A stretch of DNA of 64,000 bases from contig NZ_JAJNOD010000001.1 in NCBI RefSeq assembly GCF_021044885.1, positions 1,240,001 to 1,304,000 of the forward strand. Direction: 5' to 3'. The notes beneath the pieces are model-generated. The model searched no databases. It saw only the letters and a program-made list of their open reading frames with translations, and was not told the DNA's origin. The stretch comes from Microbacterium nymphoidis (GTDB lineage Bacteria; Actinomycetota; Actinomycetes; Actinomycetales; Microbacteriaceae). How positions within the stretch are numbered: position 1 is the stretch's first letter; each line of letters starts with the position of its first letter. This document shows, piece by piece, positions 1-8,287 of this stretch. Both the position numbers and the translations under genes were made by a program.

Positions 1-772
1 CGATCGCCTCGACGCTGATCTCGTCGCCCTGGTGGTTGGTGGAGCCCGAGCTGTCGATCGCGGGGACCAGGTTCAGCTCGGTGAACAGCGAGCCGACGCC
101 ACGTCCCTCACCGGGGGCGGCGTAGTTGATCTTGCCGCCGGAGGTGATGAGGCCTGCCACGGTGGAGGTGCCGTCGTAGCTCTTCTTCGCCGCCGCGAGC
201 GCTTCATCCATGGCGGCATTCAGCTTCTCGGCGTCGTCCTCACGAGCGAAGATCTGGCCGAGGATGGTGGTCTGCCGCTTGAGCTCCTCCACCGGGTCCT
301 CACCGTCGCGCGGGCTGAGCTCGATCGTGGTGGGCGCGAGGGCGATGATGTCGTTGTAGAAGGAGGCGAAGCGGTAGCCACCGATCACGAGGTCGGGCTC
401 GGCTTCGACGATGGCCTCCAGGTTGGGCTCGCGGTGCATGCCCACGTCGAGCACCTTCGGGTCGTCGGTGTACTTCGGCCATACCGTGCCCATGACGCCC
501 TTCGGCGCCGCAGCGAGTGCGATGTCCCAGTCGTTCAGCGTCTGCATCACCGTGTTGTCGAGCGCGACGACGCTCTTGGGGTTCACCGGCACGGTCATCT
601 CGCCGTGGTTGTCGGTGATCGTGACCTCGGTGGCCGTCACCTCGGTGGCGGACGCGGTGGGTTCGACCCCTGCTCCGGCGGCCTCACCGGAGCAGCCGGT
701 GGCGATCAGTGCGAGGGCGGCGAGTGCCGCTCCAGCAGCGAGCGAGCGTCGGAAGATGGGTCGTGCGCGCAC
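1..772 (-). CDS. Iron-siderophore ABC transporter substrate-binding lipoprotein (C-terminus cut by window edge)
   Basis: Binds a ferric siderophore outside the membrane and delivers it to an importer. The GTG start at 772 is preceded by AGGAG six bases upstream; the ATG-only frames here are shadows. Residues 1-27 are a lipoprotein signal (arginine-rich start, hydrophobic stretch, lipobox ATGC with Cys27). Downstream are features of the FecB/periplasmic-binding family: a VTITDNHGEMTVP entry strand near residue 50 and an EPDLVIGGYR strand near 125. 257 codons are visible and the frame runs off the left edge, so about 60-80 residues of a usual 320-340 are missing. A perfect DtxR-type palindrome lies just upstream, so iron repression is expected. 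The family call is firm; the siderophore is unknown. Confidence 0.88.
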   Translation of the reverse strand, partial: MRARPIFRRSLAAGAALAALALIATGCSGEAAGAGVEPTASATEVTATEVTITDNHGEMTVPVNPKSVVALDNTVMQTLNDWDIALAAAPKGVMGTVWPKYTDDPKVLDVGMHREPNLEAIVEAEPDLVIGGYRFASFYNDIIALAPTTIELSPRDGEDPVEELKRQTTILGQIFAREDDAEKLNAAMDEALAAAKKSYDGTSTVAGLITSGGKINYAAPGEGRGVGSLFTELNLVPAIDSSGSTNHQGDEISVEAI

Positions 773-834
773 GAGGAACTCCTGTCGATTGACGGTGTGT
801 GGATTGCCGCGGCAGACGTGGCCGCCCTTCCAAC

Positions 835-853
835 ATAGGTAAGCCTTACCTAC
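835..853. promoter_or_regulatory. DtxR/IdeR-type iron box
   Basis: The core TAGGTAAGCCTTACCTA (836-852) is a perfect 7-bp inverted repeat around GCC and matches the known DtxR/IdeR consensus TTAGGTTAGCCTAACCTAA at nearly every position. It overlaps a minus-strand -10-like TATGTT (837-832) of the siderophore-binding lipoprotein gene, so bound repressor would block that promoter. It also lies 80 bases before the divergent exporter gene. Confidence 0.85.
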
Positions 854-934
854 AAACGCGACTTCATCTGATGTTTCGTGATCGTTCTGTGATGTTCAGG
901 AGTAGTGTGTTCCGCGAATCCCGAAGGGAGCCCG

Positions 935-2320
935 ATGAGCACCGCTCTGACCGGTCAGCAGCGCCTGGTGACCACCATCGCGATCCTCGCGTCGTTTGTC
1001 ACGATGCTGGATTCGTCCATCGTCAACGTCGCCCTGCCCGCCATCGAGCGTGAGCTTCACGGCGGGCTCATCACTCAGCAGTGGGTGGTGGACGGCTACC
1101 TCGTCAGCCTGAGCGCGCTGATGCTGCTCGCCGGGTCCATCGCCGACGCCTACGGGCGCGTCCTGGTGATGCGCGTCGGTCTGATCGGCTTCGGGATCGC
1201 CTCCGTCGTCATCGCGGCATCGATTGATCCCACGATGCTGGTGATCGGCCGCGTGGTCCAAGGTGCCGCCGGCGCCTTCCTGCTGCCGAGTTCCCTCGCC
1301 CTCATCACCTCGCGCATCTCCGGCCCTGCTCAGGGACACGCGATCGGGGTGTGGACCGCGGTCACCACCGGCGCCATGCTCGTGGGACCGGTGCTCGGCG
1401 GCCTGCTCACCGATCATGCCTCGTGGCGGCTCGCGTTCCTCATCAATGTGGTCCCGATCGCCATCACCCTCTGGCTGCTCACACGGCTGACGGAGGCCGA
1501 CACGAACAGCCGGCTGCGCATCGACTGGTTCGGAGGCGTCGCATGCGCAGTGGGGCTGGGGCTGCTGACCGTGGGCCTCATCGAACAGCCGCGCTTCGGA
1601 TGGACGTCGCCGTTCACGATCGCCTTCCTCGTCGGCGGGGTCGTGGTGCTGGCCGTGTTCCTCTGGCGCCAGACCCGCGTTGCCCACCCGATCCTGCCCT
1701 TCTCACTGTTCCGCGTGGGCAACTTCGCGTGGGGCAATCTCGCGACGCTGTTCATCTACGCAGCACTCCCGCTCAACGGCTTCGTGATGGGGATCTACCT
1801 GCAGGAGGAAGCGGGGATGTCGGCGACGCTCGCGGGCCTGGCGAGCCTGCCGGTCACCATCATGATGATCCTGCTGAGCTCGCGCATGGGAGCGCTCAGC
1901 GGAAAGCTCGGCCCACGCCTGTTCATGAGCGTCGGGCCGCTGATCATGGCAGCGGGCGCGCTGCTGCTCCTGCTGGTGGCGCAGGACTTCGATTACTGGT
2001 GGCAGGTGCTTCCGGCGATGATCGTGATGGGCTTCGGCCTGGCCGTGACCGTCTCGCCGCTCACCTCCGCGATCCTCGGCTCGATCGGGCCCGAGCAGTC
2101 CGGGATCGCCTCCGCCGTCAACAACGCGGTCTCCCGGTTCGCGGGCCTGATCGTGATCGCGATGCTGTCGACGATCGTCGGCGGCTCGCTGAACCTGGCC
2201 GGCTTCCACTCCGCGGCGATCGTCACCGCCGCGCTGTTCGCGGCGGGGGGCATCGTCAGCTGGCTGGGCATCCGCAATCCGCCCCGCGACGAAGAGGCGT
2301 CGGCAGCGCACGGCGCCTAA
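935..2320 (+). CDS. MFS exporter, DHA2 (EmrB/QacA) family
   Basis: Proton-driven efflux permease in the cytoplasmic membrane, 461 residues. The ATG at 935 follows AAGGGAG (924-930); an upstream in-frame start at 905 has no such site. DHA2 motifs are visible: LDSSIVNVALPAI at 25-37, a degenerate loop A (SIADAYGR, 68-75), and motif C GPVLGGLL at 151-158 followed by WRLAFLINV. Hydrophobic segments continue to residue ~450, consistent with 12-14 helices. It is divergent from the iron-siderophore lipoprotein and shares the intergenic iron box, which makes siderophore or metallophore export possible, but members of this family mostly export drugs and the substrate cannot be read from sequence. Confidence 0.88.
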   Translation: MSTALTGQQRLVTTIAILASFVTMLDSSIVNVALPAIERELHGGLITQQWVVDGYLVSLSALMLLAGSIADAYGRVLVMRVGLIGFGIASVVIAASIDPTMLVIGRVVQGAAGAFLLPSSLALITSRISGPAQGHAIGVWTAVTTGAMLVGPVLGGLLTDHASWRLAFLINVVPIAITLWLLTRLTEADTNSRLRIDWFGGVACAVGLGLLTVGLIEQPRFGWTSPFTIAFLVGGVVVLAVFLWRQTRVAHPILPFSLFRVGNFAWGNLATLFIYAALPLNGFVMGIYLQEEAGMSATLAGLASLPVTIMMILLSSRMGALSGKLGPRLFMSVGPLIMAAGALLLLLVAQDFDYWWQVLPAMIVMGFGLAVTVSPLTSAILGSIGPEQSGIASAVNNAVSRFAGLIVIAMLSTIVGGSLNLAGFHSAAIVTAALFAAGGIVSWLGIRNPPRDEEASAAHGA

Positions 2321-2480
2321 CCGGGGTCGCTAGCCGACGGGGGTGACCGCTGCGGGGCTCCGCCCGGCGATCCGGGATGTCGTTGACACTCAGCGCACCG
2401 CCCACGCGCCTCCCCCGGACGGTCGATTCCCGATGCGGGCGGGAGCGAGCCGGCGTGTACTCAGCCGGCCCGCCTGCCTC

Positions 2481-3536
2481 TCACCACGCGGAGGCGACCT
2501 CCGCATGTGTCGCCAGCAGTCCCGCGGTAGCCTCCTGCGGCGCACGACCGCAGCCGCACTCCGTGGCCACACCGAAGACCGGCGCGTACTGGAGCGCGAC
2601 GGCGATGCGACGGCGGGCGCCCTCGACACCGTCCTCGCGGTGGATGAGGCCCAGGTACAGCTCTGTCTCATCCGCGAGCGCGAGGCCGTTGAGCGGGGCG
2701 TAGTAGGCGTCGTCGTCACGCTCGATCGGCACGGGCAGATGCAGCCAGGTGACCGGACGCGACGCGGCGCGCACGGTGGCGTTGGCCATCGCAACGAGGT
2801 TGCCGGCATCGGTCGGCTCCACGAAGTGCTTCTCCGCCACATCGCCGTAGCAGAGGTGCACGCCCACCTCCACGTCGGCGGGGACAAGATCGACCATCTG
2901 CGCCACGCGCGCCGCGAGGTCCTCCAGCGGATCGGCATCGGTCCACCACGCGCGCATCCGGGTGCCGTAGGTCTCGGCGCCCTCGATGATCCCCATCTCG
3001 GGGGCGACGTCCCACTGGATCGCCAGATCTTCGTGCGGGATCGCGGCGAGGATCTCCGCCACCTCGCGCTCGATGGCCGCGGTGTAGACGGGGTCGATGG
3101 CTGCGCGCTGCTCGAACGGGAAGAAGGAGTTCACCACGGCGAGCGGCGTGGGAAGCGCCACCTCGAAGCGCGTGCCCCGGCTGATCACGCCGTCCTCGCG
3201 CAGCCTGCTGAAGATCGCATAGGACTCCCGTCCGGCGGCGGCGTAGCCGAGCGGCGGGAGGCGGAGGTCGGCCGCGGAGACTCCGTCGGCGATGCGCAGC
3301 GAGCGGGCGTCGAGACCGGCGGGGAAGGGAATGGGTTCGGCGCCGACGCGCTCGATCCCCTCCGTCTGCCCCAGGATGTCGGGCTGGCACATGATCCAGT
3401 GGAAGCGCTTGCCCACCTCCCCGTCGGGGATCCGTTTGAGCCTCGCGCCGAGGACGTTCGCGGCGGTGCGGAAGGTGGTCTCCGCGTCGGGGTAGTTGAC
3501 GCTGCCGACCAGCAGGGCGCCCTGGGGCTGTGACAT
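2481..3536 (-). CDS. MetE-fold (cobalamin-independent methionine synthase-like) protein of unknown substrate
   Basis: 351 residues if started at the ATG at 3536 (MSQPQGALLVGSVNYPD); an upstream in-frame start would add 13 unlike residues. The chain resembles stand-alone C-terminal MetE/UroD-fold proteins: an opening substrate loop with RIPDGEVGKRFHW (35-47), a metal-type HxC pair at 227-229 (VGVHLCYGD) and a second Cys cluster ECGCGR near 326-331. In MetE the zinc is held by His, Cys, Glu and Cys in such positions, so zinc-dependent alkyl transfer to a thiol is a reasonable inference. It is far shorter than MetE (about 750) and lacks its N-terminal half, so methionine synthase should not be assumed. 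It stands alone between the exporter and radA. Confidence 0.6.
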   Translation of the reverse strand: MSQPQGALLVGSVNYPDAETTFRTAANVLGARLKRIPDGEVGKRFHWIMCQPDILGQTEGIERVGAEPIPFPAGLDARSLRIADGVSAADLRLPPLGYAAAGRESYAIFSRLREDGVISRGTRFEVALPTPLAVVNSFFPFEQRAAIDPVYTAAIEREVAEILAAIPHEDLAIQWDVAPEMGIIEGAETYGTRMRAWWTDADPLEDLAARVAQMVDLVPADVEVGVHLCYGDVAEKHFVEPTDAGNLVAMANATVRAASRPVTWLHLPVPIERDDDAYYAPLNGLALADETELYLGLIHREDGVEGARRRIAVALQYAPVFGVATECGCGRAPQEATAGLLATHAEVASAW

Positions 3537-3616
3537 GTGAGCTCGCTTCACTCGGGGATTCCCCCATCGTTTCACAGCGCGACGGCAGTGTCGGTGGCAC
3601 CGCCTAGCCTGGAGAC

Positions 3617-4987
3617 ATGGCCACCACCAAACGCGCGAGCACCGCCGGATACCGCTGCACCGAGTGCGGCTGGACGGCGCCGAAGTGGGTGGGCCGCTGC
3701 GGCGAGTGTCAGCAGTGGGGAACGGTGGTGGAGACGGCCGAGCAGACCGGCATCGCCCGGCCGCAGGTGCAGGCGGTCATCCCGGCCTCCGATCGGTCTG
3801 CGCGGCCCATCACGCAGGTCGACACCACGCAGGTCCCCCGCCGCACCACGGGCGTCGGCGAGTTCGACCGCGTCCTGGGCGGCGGGCTGGTTCCCGGTGC
3901 CGTCATCCTGCTCTCCGGGGAACCCGGCGTGGGCAAATCCACGATGCTGCTCGACGTCGCGGCGGCGGCAGCCCGCTCGGGCCGGCGCGTGCTCTACGCC
4001 AGCGGCGAGGAGTCCGCCGCGCAGGTCCGGTTGCGCGCCGAACGCACCGGAGCTCTCGACGATGAGCTCTACCTCGCCTCCGAGACGGATCTCGGCACCA
4101 TCCTCGGCCACATCGATGCCGTCGAGCCGGGGCTGGTCATCGTCGACTCGGTCCAGACGGTCTCCTCCGCGCTCTCCGATGGTGCGGCGGGGCACCCCAG
4201 CCAGGTGCGGGAGGTGGCGGCCACGCTGGTGCGGGTGGCCAAGGAGCGCGACCTGCCGATCATCATCGTCGGCCATGTCACCAAAGACGGACAGGTGGCC
4301 GGGCCCCGGCTCCTGGAGCACCTGGTCGACGTGGTCTGCCAGTTCGAGGGCGATCCGCAGACGGCGCTGCGATTCCTGCGCTCGCTGAAGAACCGTTTCG
4401 GGGCGACGGACGAGGTCGGCTGCTTCGAGATGACCGGCGACGGCATCGCGGAGGTCCCCGACCCCTCCCAGCGGTTCCTCTCCCGCGGCAAGCCGCAGCC
4501 CGGCACGTGTGTGGGCATCGCTCTCGAAGGCCGACGCGCACTCGCCGTGGAGGTGCAGGCGCTCACCATCGCCACCAGCGCTCCCAACCCCCGACGCGTC
4601 GTGCAGGGGGTCGACGGCGCGCGCGTTGCCATGGTGCTCGCCCTGCTCGAAAGCCGGGCCGGGCTCCGGCTGAGCGGGCAGGACGTCTACGTCTCCACGG
4701 TGGGAGGCGTCCGCTTCACGGAGCCCGCCGCCGACCTCGCCATCGCCGTGGCGGTCTACCACGCCGTGAAGAACCGGGCGATCCCGCGCACGGTCGCCGC
4801 TATCGGTGAGCTCTCCCTCGCCAGCGAGGTGCGTGCCGTCACCCAGGCCGCACGTCGCCGCAGCGAGGCCGCCCGGCTGGGGTATGCGCACGTCGTGGAT
4901 GAACGCTTCCAGGACCTCGCCGGGGTGCTCAACATCCTGAACACCCGGACGCTGCCCCGAGCGGGTGAGGAGTCCCCGGACTTCTGA
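3617..4987 (+). CDS. radA: DNA repair protein RadA (Sms), ATP-dependent branch-migration helicase
   Basis: Processes recombination intermediates together with RecA. 456 residues, the normal length. The N-terminal C4 zinc finger is intact (Cys14, Cys17, Cys28, Cys31). The RecA-like ATPase core has Walker A GEPGVGKST (101-109) and a Walker B-like LVIVDSVQT; the RadA-specific KNRFG motif is at 258-262. The C-terminal third is the Lon-protease-like domain (GGVRFTEPAADLAIAVAV). ATG at 3617 with GGAG five bases upstream. It is divergent from the MetE-like gene and convergent with the GH42 gene. Identification is firm. Confidence 0.97.
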   Translation: MATTKRASTAGYRCTECGWTAPKWVGRCGECQQWGTVVETAEQTGIARPQVQAVIPASDRSARPITQVDTTQVPRRTTGVGEFDRVLGGGLVPGAVILLSGEPGVGKSTMLLDVAAAAARSGRRVLYASGEESAAQVRLRAERTGALDDELYLASETDLGTILGHIDAVEPGLVIVDSVQTVSSALSDGAAGHPSQVREVAATLVRVAKERDLPIIIVGHVTKDGQVAGPRLLEHLVDVVCQFEGDPQTALRFLRSLKNRFGATDEVGCFEMTGDGIAEVPDPSQRFLSRGKPQPGTCVGIALEGRRALAVEVQALTIATSAPNPRRVVQGVDGARVAMVLALLESRAGLRLSGQDVYVSTVGGVRFTEPAADLAIAVAVYHAVKNRAIPRTVAAIGELSLASEVRAVTQAARRRSEAARLGYAHVVDERFQDLAGVLNILNTRTLPRAGEESPDF

Positions 4988-5042
4988 CCCGCGGTCGGTG
5001 GTCGCTCCAGCGGGCCCGCACGCACTCACGTCCCCCGCACGG

Positions 5043-7025
5043 TCACGTGCGGAGCATGACCCAGCCGAACGGCTCCAGTTCCGGGTCCTCCACGCGCTCG
5101 TCCGTGCGGATGTCCTTCCCCGCCACTCTGACGTGCGCCGGGTCGGTCGAGTGGTTGATCACCGTCAGCACCGATCCCCGGCGCGCAACCTCGACGCCCG
5201 CAGGCAACTCGGCGATGAGCGGCGCCACCCCGGCCTGGGCTGCGAAGTACGGTGCGAGGGCGCGCGTCGCCGCGGTGGTCGGAATCGTCGCGAGATAGAA
5301 GGCCCGCCCGGCACCGGCGCTGTTCACCGTGAGCGCCGGGTCACCATCCCGACGGCCGCCGCTGAATCGGGCGACCACCTCCGCACGCGTCGCATGGATC
5401 TCCTCGGCCAGCAGCTCACCCTCGAACGGCGAGATGGCGCCGTCGCCCGAAACCACACGCACAACCCGCTCGCCGGGTCCCTGCTCCGCCGCGGGGACCA
5501 GCCCACCGAAGTCCTCGAGCCGGATGCCCAGCGTCTCGCCGAGCCGGGTGAGGAAGCCCCCGGGAAGGAACGCGTCCTGCTCGTCCACCACATCGCTGAA
5601 CGCCCCGACCAGGAGAGTGCCGCCAGCCGCGACGTAATCCCGCAGGTTGTCAGCGGCCGCATCGGTCAGCAGGTAAAGCTGGGGCGCAACGACCAGGTCG
5701 TATCGAGTCAGATCCGCCGCAGGGTGCACGAAGTCGACCCCGATCGCGGCCGCGTCGAACGCCGCGTACCACCGCTTGACGATCTCCATGTAGTCGATGC
5801 CGACCGGATGATCCGTGCCCGAGAGCGCCCACATGTTCTCGTACTCGAACACCAGCCCGATGCGAGCGGTGTCGTCCGTCTCGGGAAGCGCCGGGAGCTC
5901 GGCCAGGGTCTCGCCCAGCGCCACAACCTCACGCCAGATGCGGGTGCCGGTTCCCGCATGCGGGAGCATCGCCGAGTGGAACTTCTCGGTCCCTGCCCGC
6001 GACTGCCGCCACTGGAAGAAGAGCACCCCGTCCGCGCCGCGGGCCACGGCCTGCATGCTGAGCGCCGCCATTTGACCCGGAGCCTTCGGCGCGTTGGCAG
6101 GTCGCCAGTTCAGCGCCCCGGATGCCTGCTCCATCAGCAGCCAGCCGGGTCCACCCGCGAACGAACGCATCAGATCGCGATGGAACCCGCCGACCGTGCG
6201 GAACGAATCCGGATCGTTGGGGTCGGGGTAGCAGTCGTCGCTGATCACGTCGAGATGCGGCGCCCACTTCCAGTAGTCCACGGTGGGCGACTGTCCCATG
6301 AAGTTCGTGGTGATGGGCTGCAGTGCCCCGGACGCGCGGATGATCTCCTTCTCCATCAGGTACAGCTCAAGCATGGAGTCGGAGGTGAACCGGTGGAAGT
6401 CGAGACGGTGCGCCGGGTTGTGGTGGTAGGGCGCCGCGCGGGGCGGGAGCACCTGCTCGAAGTCCGAGTACATCTGCGACCAGAAGCTCGTGCCCCATGC
6501 CGCGTTCAGGGCGGCGACCGACCCGTAGCGCGCCCGCAGCCAGTCCCGGAAGGCGACGGCGGCGGCATCGGAGTAGTCCGCCACGAGGTGACAGCCGTAC
6601 TCGTTGTTGATATGCCACATCACGACCGCCGGATGGTTCGCGTAACGCGCGGCGATCGCGCTGACGAGCTCCGCGGCCAGTCGCCGGTACACCGGGGAGC
6701 TTGGCGCGTAGTGCTGGCGACTGCCCGGTCCGAGGATTGTGCCCTCGGCCGTCACCGGCAGGATCTCCGGATACTTCAGATGCATCCACGGCGGCGGCGA
6801 CGCGGTGGCCGTGGCGAGGTCGACGGTGATCCCGGCCGCATGCAGCCGGTCGATGATGTCATCGAGCCACTCGAAATCGAAGACGCCTTCGTCGGGCTGG
6901 ATCCGCGACCACGAGAAGATGCCGAGGCTCACCATCGTGACGCCGGCTTCGCGCATGCGGTCGATGTCCTCGTTCCACACCTCGCGGGGCCACTGCTCCG
7001 GGTTGTAGTCGCCGCCGTAGTGCAT
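5043..7025 (-). CDS. GH42 beta-galactosidase
   Basis: Retaining glycoside hydrolase that removes terminal beta-galactose from oligosaccharides; 660 residues, typical for GH42, with no signal peptide, so intracellular. The N-terminal (beta/alpha)8 barrel starts MHYGGDYNPEQWP; the acid/base Glu142 lies in WHINNEYGCH and the nucleophile Glu299 in WLLMEQASG. A trimerisation-like domain (about 385-590) and a C-terminal beta domain ending EPFGWVMLRT follow. GCGAGG precedes the ATG at 7025. No sugar genes adjoin it, but two palindromes in its promoter match the galT operator far downstream, so it probably belongs to the galactose regulon. Galactan-derived oligosaccharides are a likely substrate. Confidence 0.93.
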   Translation of the reverse strand: MHYGGDYNPEQWPREVWNEDIDRMREAGVTMVSLGIFSWSRIQPDEGVFDFEWLDDIIDRLHAAGITVDLATATASPPPWMHLKYPEILPVTAEGTILGPGSRQHYAPSSPVYRRLAAELVSAIAARYANHPAVVMWHINNEYGCHLVADYSDAAAVAFRDWLRARYGSVAALNAAWGTSFWSQMYSDFEQVLPPRAAPYHHNPAHRLDFHRFTSDSMLELYLMEKEIIRASGALQPITTNFMGQSPTVDYWKWAPHLDVISDDCYPDPNDPDSFRTVGGFHRDLMRSFAGGPGWLLMEQASGALNWRPANAPKAPGQMAALSMQAVARGADGVLFFQWRQSRAGTEKFHSAMLPHAGTGTRIWREVVALGETLAELPALPETDDTARIGLVFEYENMWALSGTDHPVGIDYMEIVKRWYAAFDAAAIGVDFVHPAADLTRYDLVVAPQLYLLTDAAADNLRDYVAAGGTLLVGAFSDVVDEQDAFLPGGFLTRLGETLGIRLEDFGGLVPAAEQGPGERVVRVVSGDGAISPFEGELLAEEIHATRAEVVARFSGGRRDGDPALTVNSAGAGRAFYLATIPTTAATRALAPYFAAQAGVAPLIAELPAGVEVARRGSVLTVINHSTDPAHVRVAGKDIRTDERVEDPELEPFGWVMLRT

Positions 7026-7036
7026 TCGTGCCTCGC

Positions 7037-7054
7037 CATGTCAACGTTGAAATG
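7037..7054. promoter_or_regulatory. LacI-family operator before GH42 gene, site 1
   Basis: CATGTCAACGTTGAAATG is an 18-bp palindrome with one mismatch and the central CG typical of LacI-family operators. It matches the galT operator at 60288-60305 in both outer half-site ends (CATGT, ATG) and the centre. It lies 12 bases before the GH42 start codon, in the 5' leader. Confidence 0.6.
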
Positions 7055-7068
7055 TGATCGTCAACATC
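7051..7068. promoter_or_regulatory. LacI-family operator before GH42 gene, site 2 (imperfect)
   Basis: On the minus strand this reads GATGTTGACGATCACATT; its left half is the same TGTTGAC half-site as the galT operator, while the right half is degenerate. Its centre is 14 bp from site 1. It starts two bases after a minus-strand promoter candidate TTGACG (7098-7093), 17-bp spacer, CAGGAT (7075-7070), a position where a bound repressor would block RNA polymerase. Confidence 0.4.
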
Positions 7069-7115
7069 GATCCTGCCGAGCGTCGCCTCGAACGTCAAAC
7101 GCGAAATGAAACGAA

Positions 7116-7556
7116 TCAGCTATTCGGTGATGCGGAAGCCTTCTCTGCCGCGACGAAGAAGATGCGGTCGTACGTGCATCCGGCCGGGACATACGTGACC
7201 GGCCCGATCATCCCGTTGTCGACGTAGCCGCCGCGCAGGTCGATCGATTCACCGGCGGCGACGGTCTGCGTACCCACGGTCAGAGTGGTGCCGTTCCACT
7301 CCGCCTGCCCCACGGGAAAGACCGGAAGCACGGTGTTCCCGTCTTCTGCCGTGAGCGTCACGCACTCGGCGGTGACGGCGAGCTTGCCCGCCGCCGTGTC
7401 GGTGAGTTCGGAGCTGGCCTTCGGGTAGTAGGCCACGGGTCCGGAATCCGGCACCTCCTCGTCCCCCGCCCCCGAGAAGACGGAGCATCCCGTGAGCGAT
7501 GCGCCCAGCAGAACGACGGCGGCGATGAGCGCGCTGCGGCGCACGGCGACGCTCAC
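7116..7556 (-). CDS. Small exported lipoprotein, hypothetical
   Basis: 146 residues from the GTG at 7556, which overlaps the stop of the preceding SseB-domain gene by four bases (GTGA). A signal sequence ends in the lipobox LTGC (Cys24). The mature part is a short beta-rich domain with two further cysteines (AECVTL and VPAGCTYDR) and no catalytic motif that I recognise. An open frame continues upstream in the same phase through the SseB gene, but that extension is low-complexity and lies antisense in phase to the SseB reading, so the GTG start is preferred. Translational coupling suggests joint expression with the SseB-like protein. Confidence 0.72.
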   Translation of the reverse strand: MSVAVRRSALIAAVVLLGASLTGCSVFSGAGDEEVPDSGPVAYYPKASSELTDTAAGKLAVTAECVTLTAEDGNTVLPVFPVGQAEWNGTTLTVGTQTVAAGESIDLRGGYVDNGMIGPVTYVPAGCTYDRIFFVAAEKASASPNS

Positions 7557-7954
7557 AGTGCCAGCGCCGAGCGCAGGTCGTCGACGCTCGCCTGCATCAC
7601 GTGCGGGCCGGCGATGTCGAAGAAGACGGTGGTGATCTCCTCGTGATGCTCTTCGAGGAAGTCGCGCAGCCAGAGGGGTGAGAACAGGCCGACGCCCGGC
7701 GGGAGGTTCGCGGGCTTGTTGCGGGCATCGCTGAACAGCAGCAACGCCACCTGTCCGGTGCTCGCGTCGCGGTAGGTCCACACCTCGCCGCCGTCGAGCG
7801 GGTTGTCGCGGCCGCCGGGCTTGAGCAGCGGAACCACCGTGTTGCCGTTGCGCAGTGCGAGCGCGACCGCGGCCATGTCCTGCTTCTCCAGCGCCTGGGC
7901 GAGCGCCTCGGAGCGGAACTCCTTCGTGGTGATCTTCTTGCGAGCTGACGCCAT
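7553..7954 (-). CDS. SseB N-terminal-domain protein
   Basis: 133 residues starting at ATG 7954 (MASARKKITTKEFRSEALAQ). The body (VVPLLKP, a WTYRD strand, ALLLFSD, then LPPGVGLFSPLWLRDFLEEH) follows the SseB N-terminal domain pattern of a small alpha/beta fold common in actinobacteria. The role of this family is not known in these bacteria. The gene is translationally coupled to the downstream lipoprotein. A minus-strand terminator-like hairpin with a T tract lies about 45 bases before the start, so it is either expressed past an attenuator or from a promoter after it. Confidence 0.65.
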   Translation of the reverse strand: MASARKKITTKEFRSEALAQALEKQDMAAVALALRNGNTVVPLLKPGGRDNPLDGGEVWTYRDASTGQVALLLFSDARNKPANLPPGVGLFSPLWLRDFLEEHHEEITTVFFDIAGPHVMQASVDDLRSALAL

Positions 7955-7996
7955 GGATCCAGGGTATCCGCCCGGACGCACGCCACCGCGATCGGG

Positions 7997-8054
7997 AAAA
8001 AGGGGTGGGCCCTCTCAGATGACCCATTGGGGGCCGGGGCATGTGAGAGGGCCC
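7997..8054 (-). terminator. Hairpin plus T-tract on the minus strand (terminator or attenuator)
   Basis: Perfect 11-bp arms GGGCCCTCTCA (8007-8017) and TGAGAGGGCCC (8044-8054) enclose 26 bases. On the minus strand the stem is followed by ACCCC and five T residues (8006-7997). This is the only hairpin with a T run in the window, and it lies between a non-coding stretch and the SseB-domain gene. Confidence 0.55.
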
Positions 8055-8270
8055 GCTGCTCTCCGGAACGATTGATGCATCGGCTGAAGTTGGGGACGTT
8101 TGCCGGCGTTCGCTGCTGGGGACAACTCACAATCGAGTGAACCGGGAGCTGGGTTCAGCCTATACCACTCCCCGCCGTGGTGCGACCCACTCACACCGCG
8201 AGGCTTCCCCCGGTGGGCCGAGCAGCGCAATCCGACGATTGTCTCCCGCGGACGGAAGCCTCGCGGCCGG
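7997..8270 (-). ncRNA. Candidate structured non-coding RNA or 5' leader, unidentified
   Basis: The 333 bases between the SseB-domain gene and the upstream membrane-anchored protein contain no convincing gene; the open frames there have unnatural composition. They do contain three stems: perfect 13-bp arms at 8196-8208 and 8254-8266 (CCGCGAGGCTTCC and its complement), a GAACC/GGGTTC hairpin around 8139-8157, and the 8007-8054 stem ending in a T tract on the minus strand. That is the layout of a leader with an attenuator or of a ~270-nt small RNA. I looked for and did not find hallmarks of RNase P RNA, tmRNA, SRP RNA, T-box, or cobalamin, TPP, FMN and c-di-AMP riboswitches. Strand is inferred from the T tract. 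Confidence 0.4.
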
Positions 8271-8287
8271 GCAGAGACGAGGAGGTG

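Noticed and set aside
7116..8042. Single 308-codon frame covering both the SseB region and the lipoprotein
   Set aside because: Its upstream part is in the wrong phase for the SseB domain and is low-complexity; the lipoprotein signal begins at the GTG that overlaps the SseB stop.
8015..8230. 71-codon minus-strand frame in the 8-kb gap
   Set aside because: No ribosome binding site, unnatural composition, and it is spanned by inverted repeats that better fit an RNA structure.
8100..8270. T-box, yybP-ykoY, c-di-AMP or other known riboswitch
   Set aside because: Short fragments resemble parts of their consensus sequences, but no complete conserved core is present on either strand.
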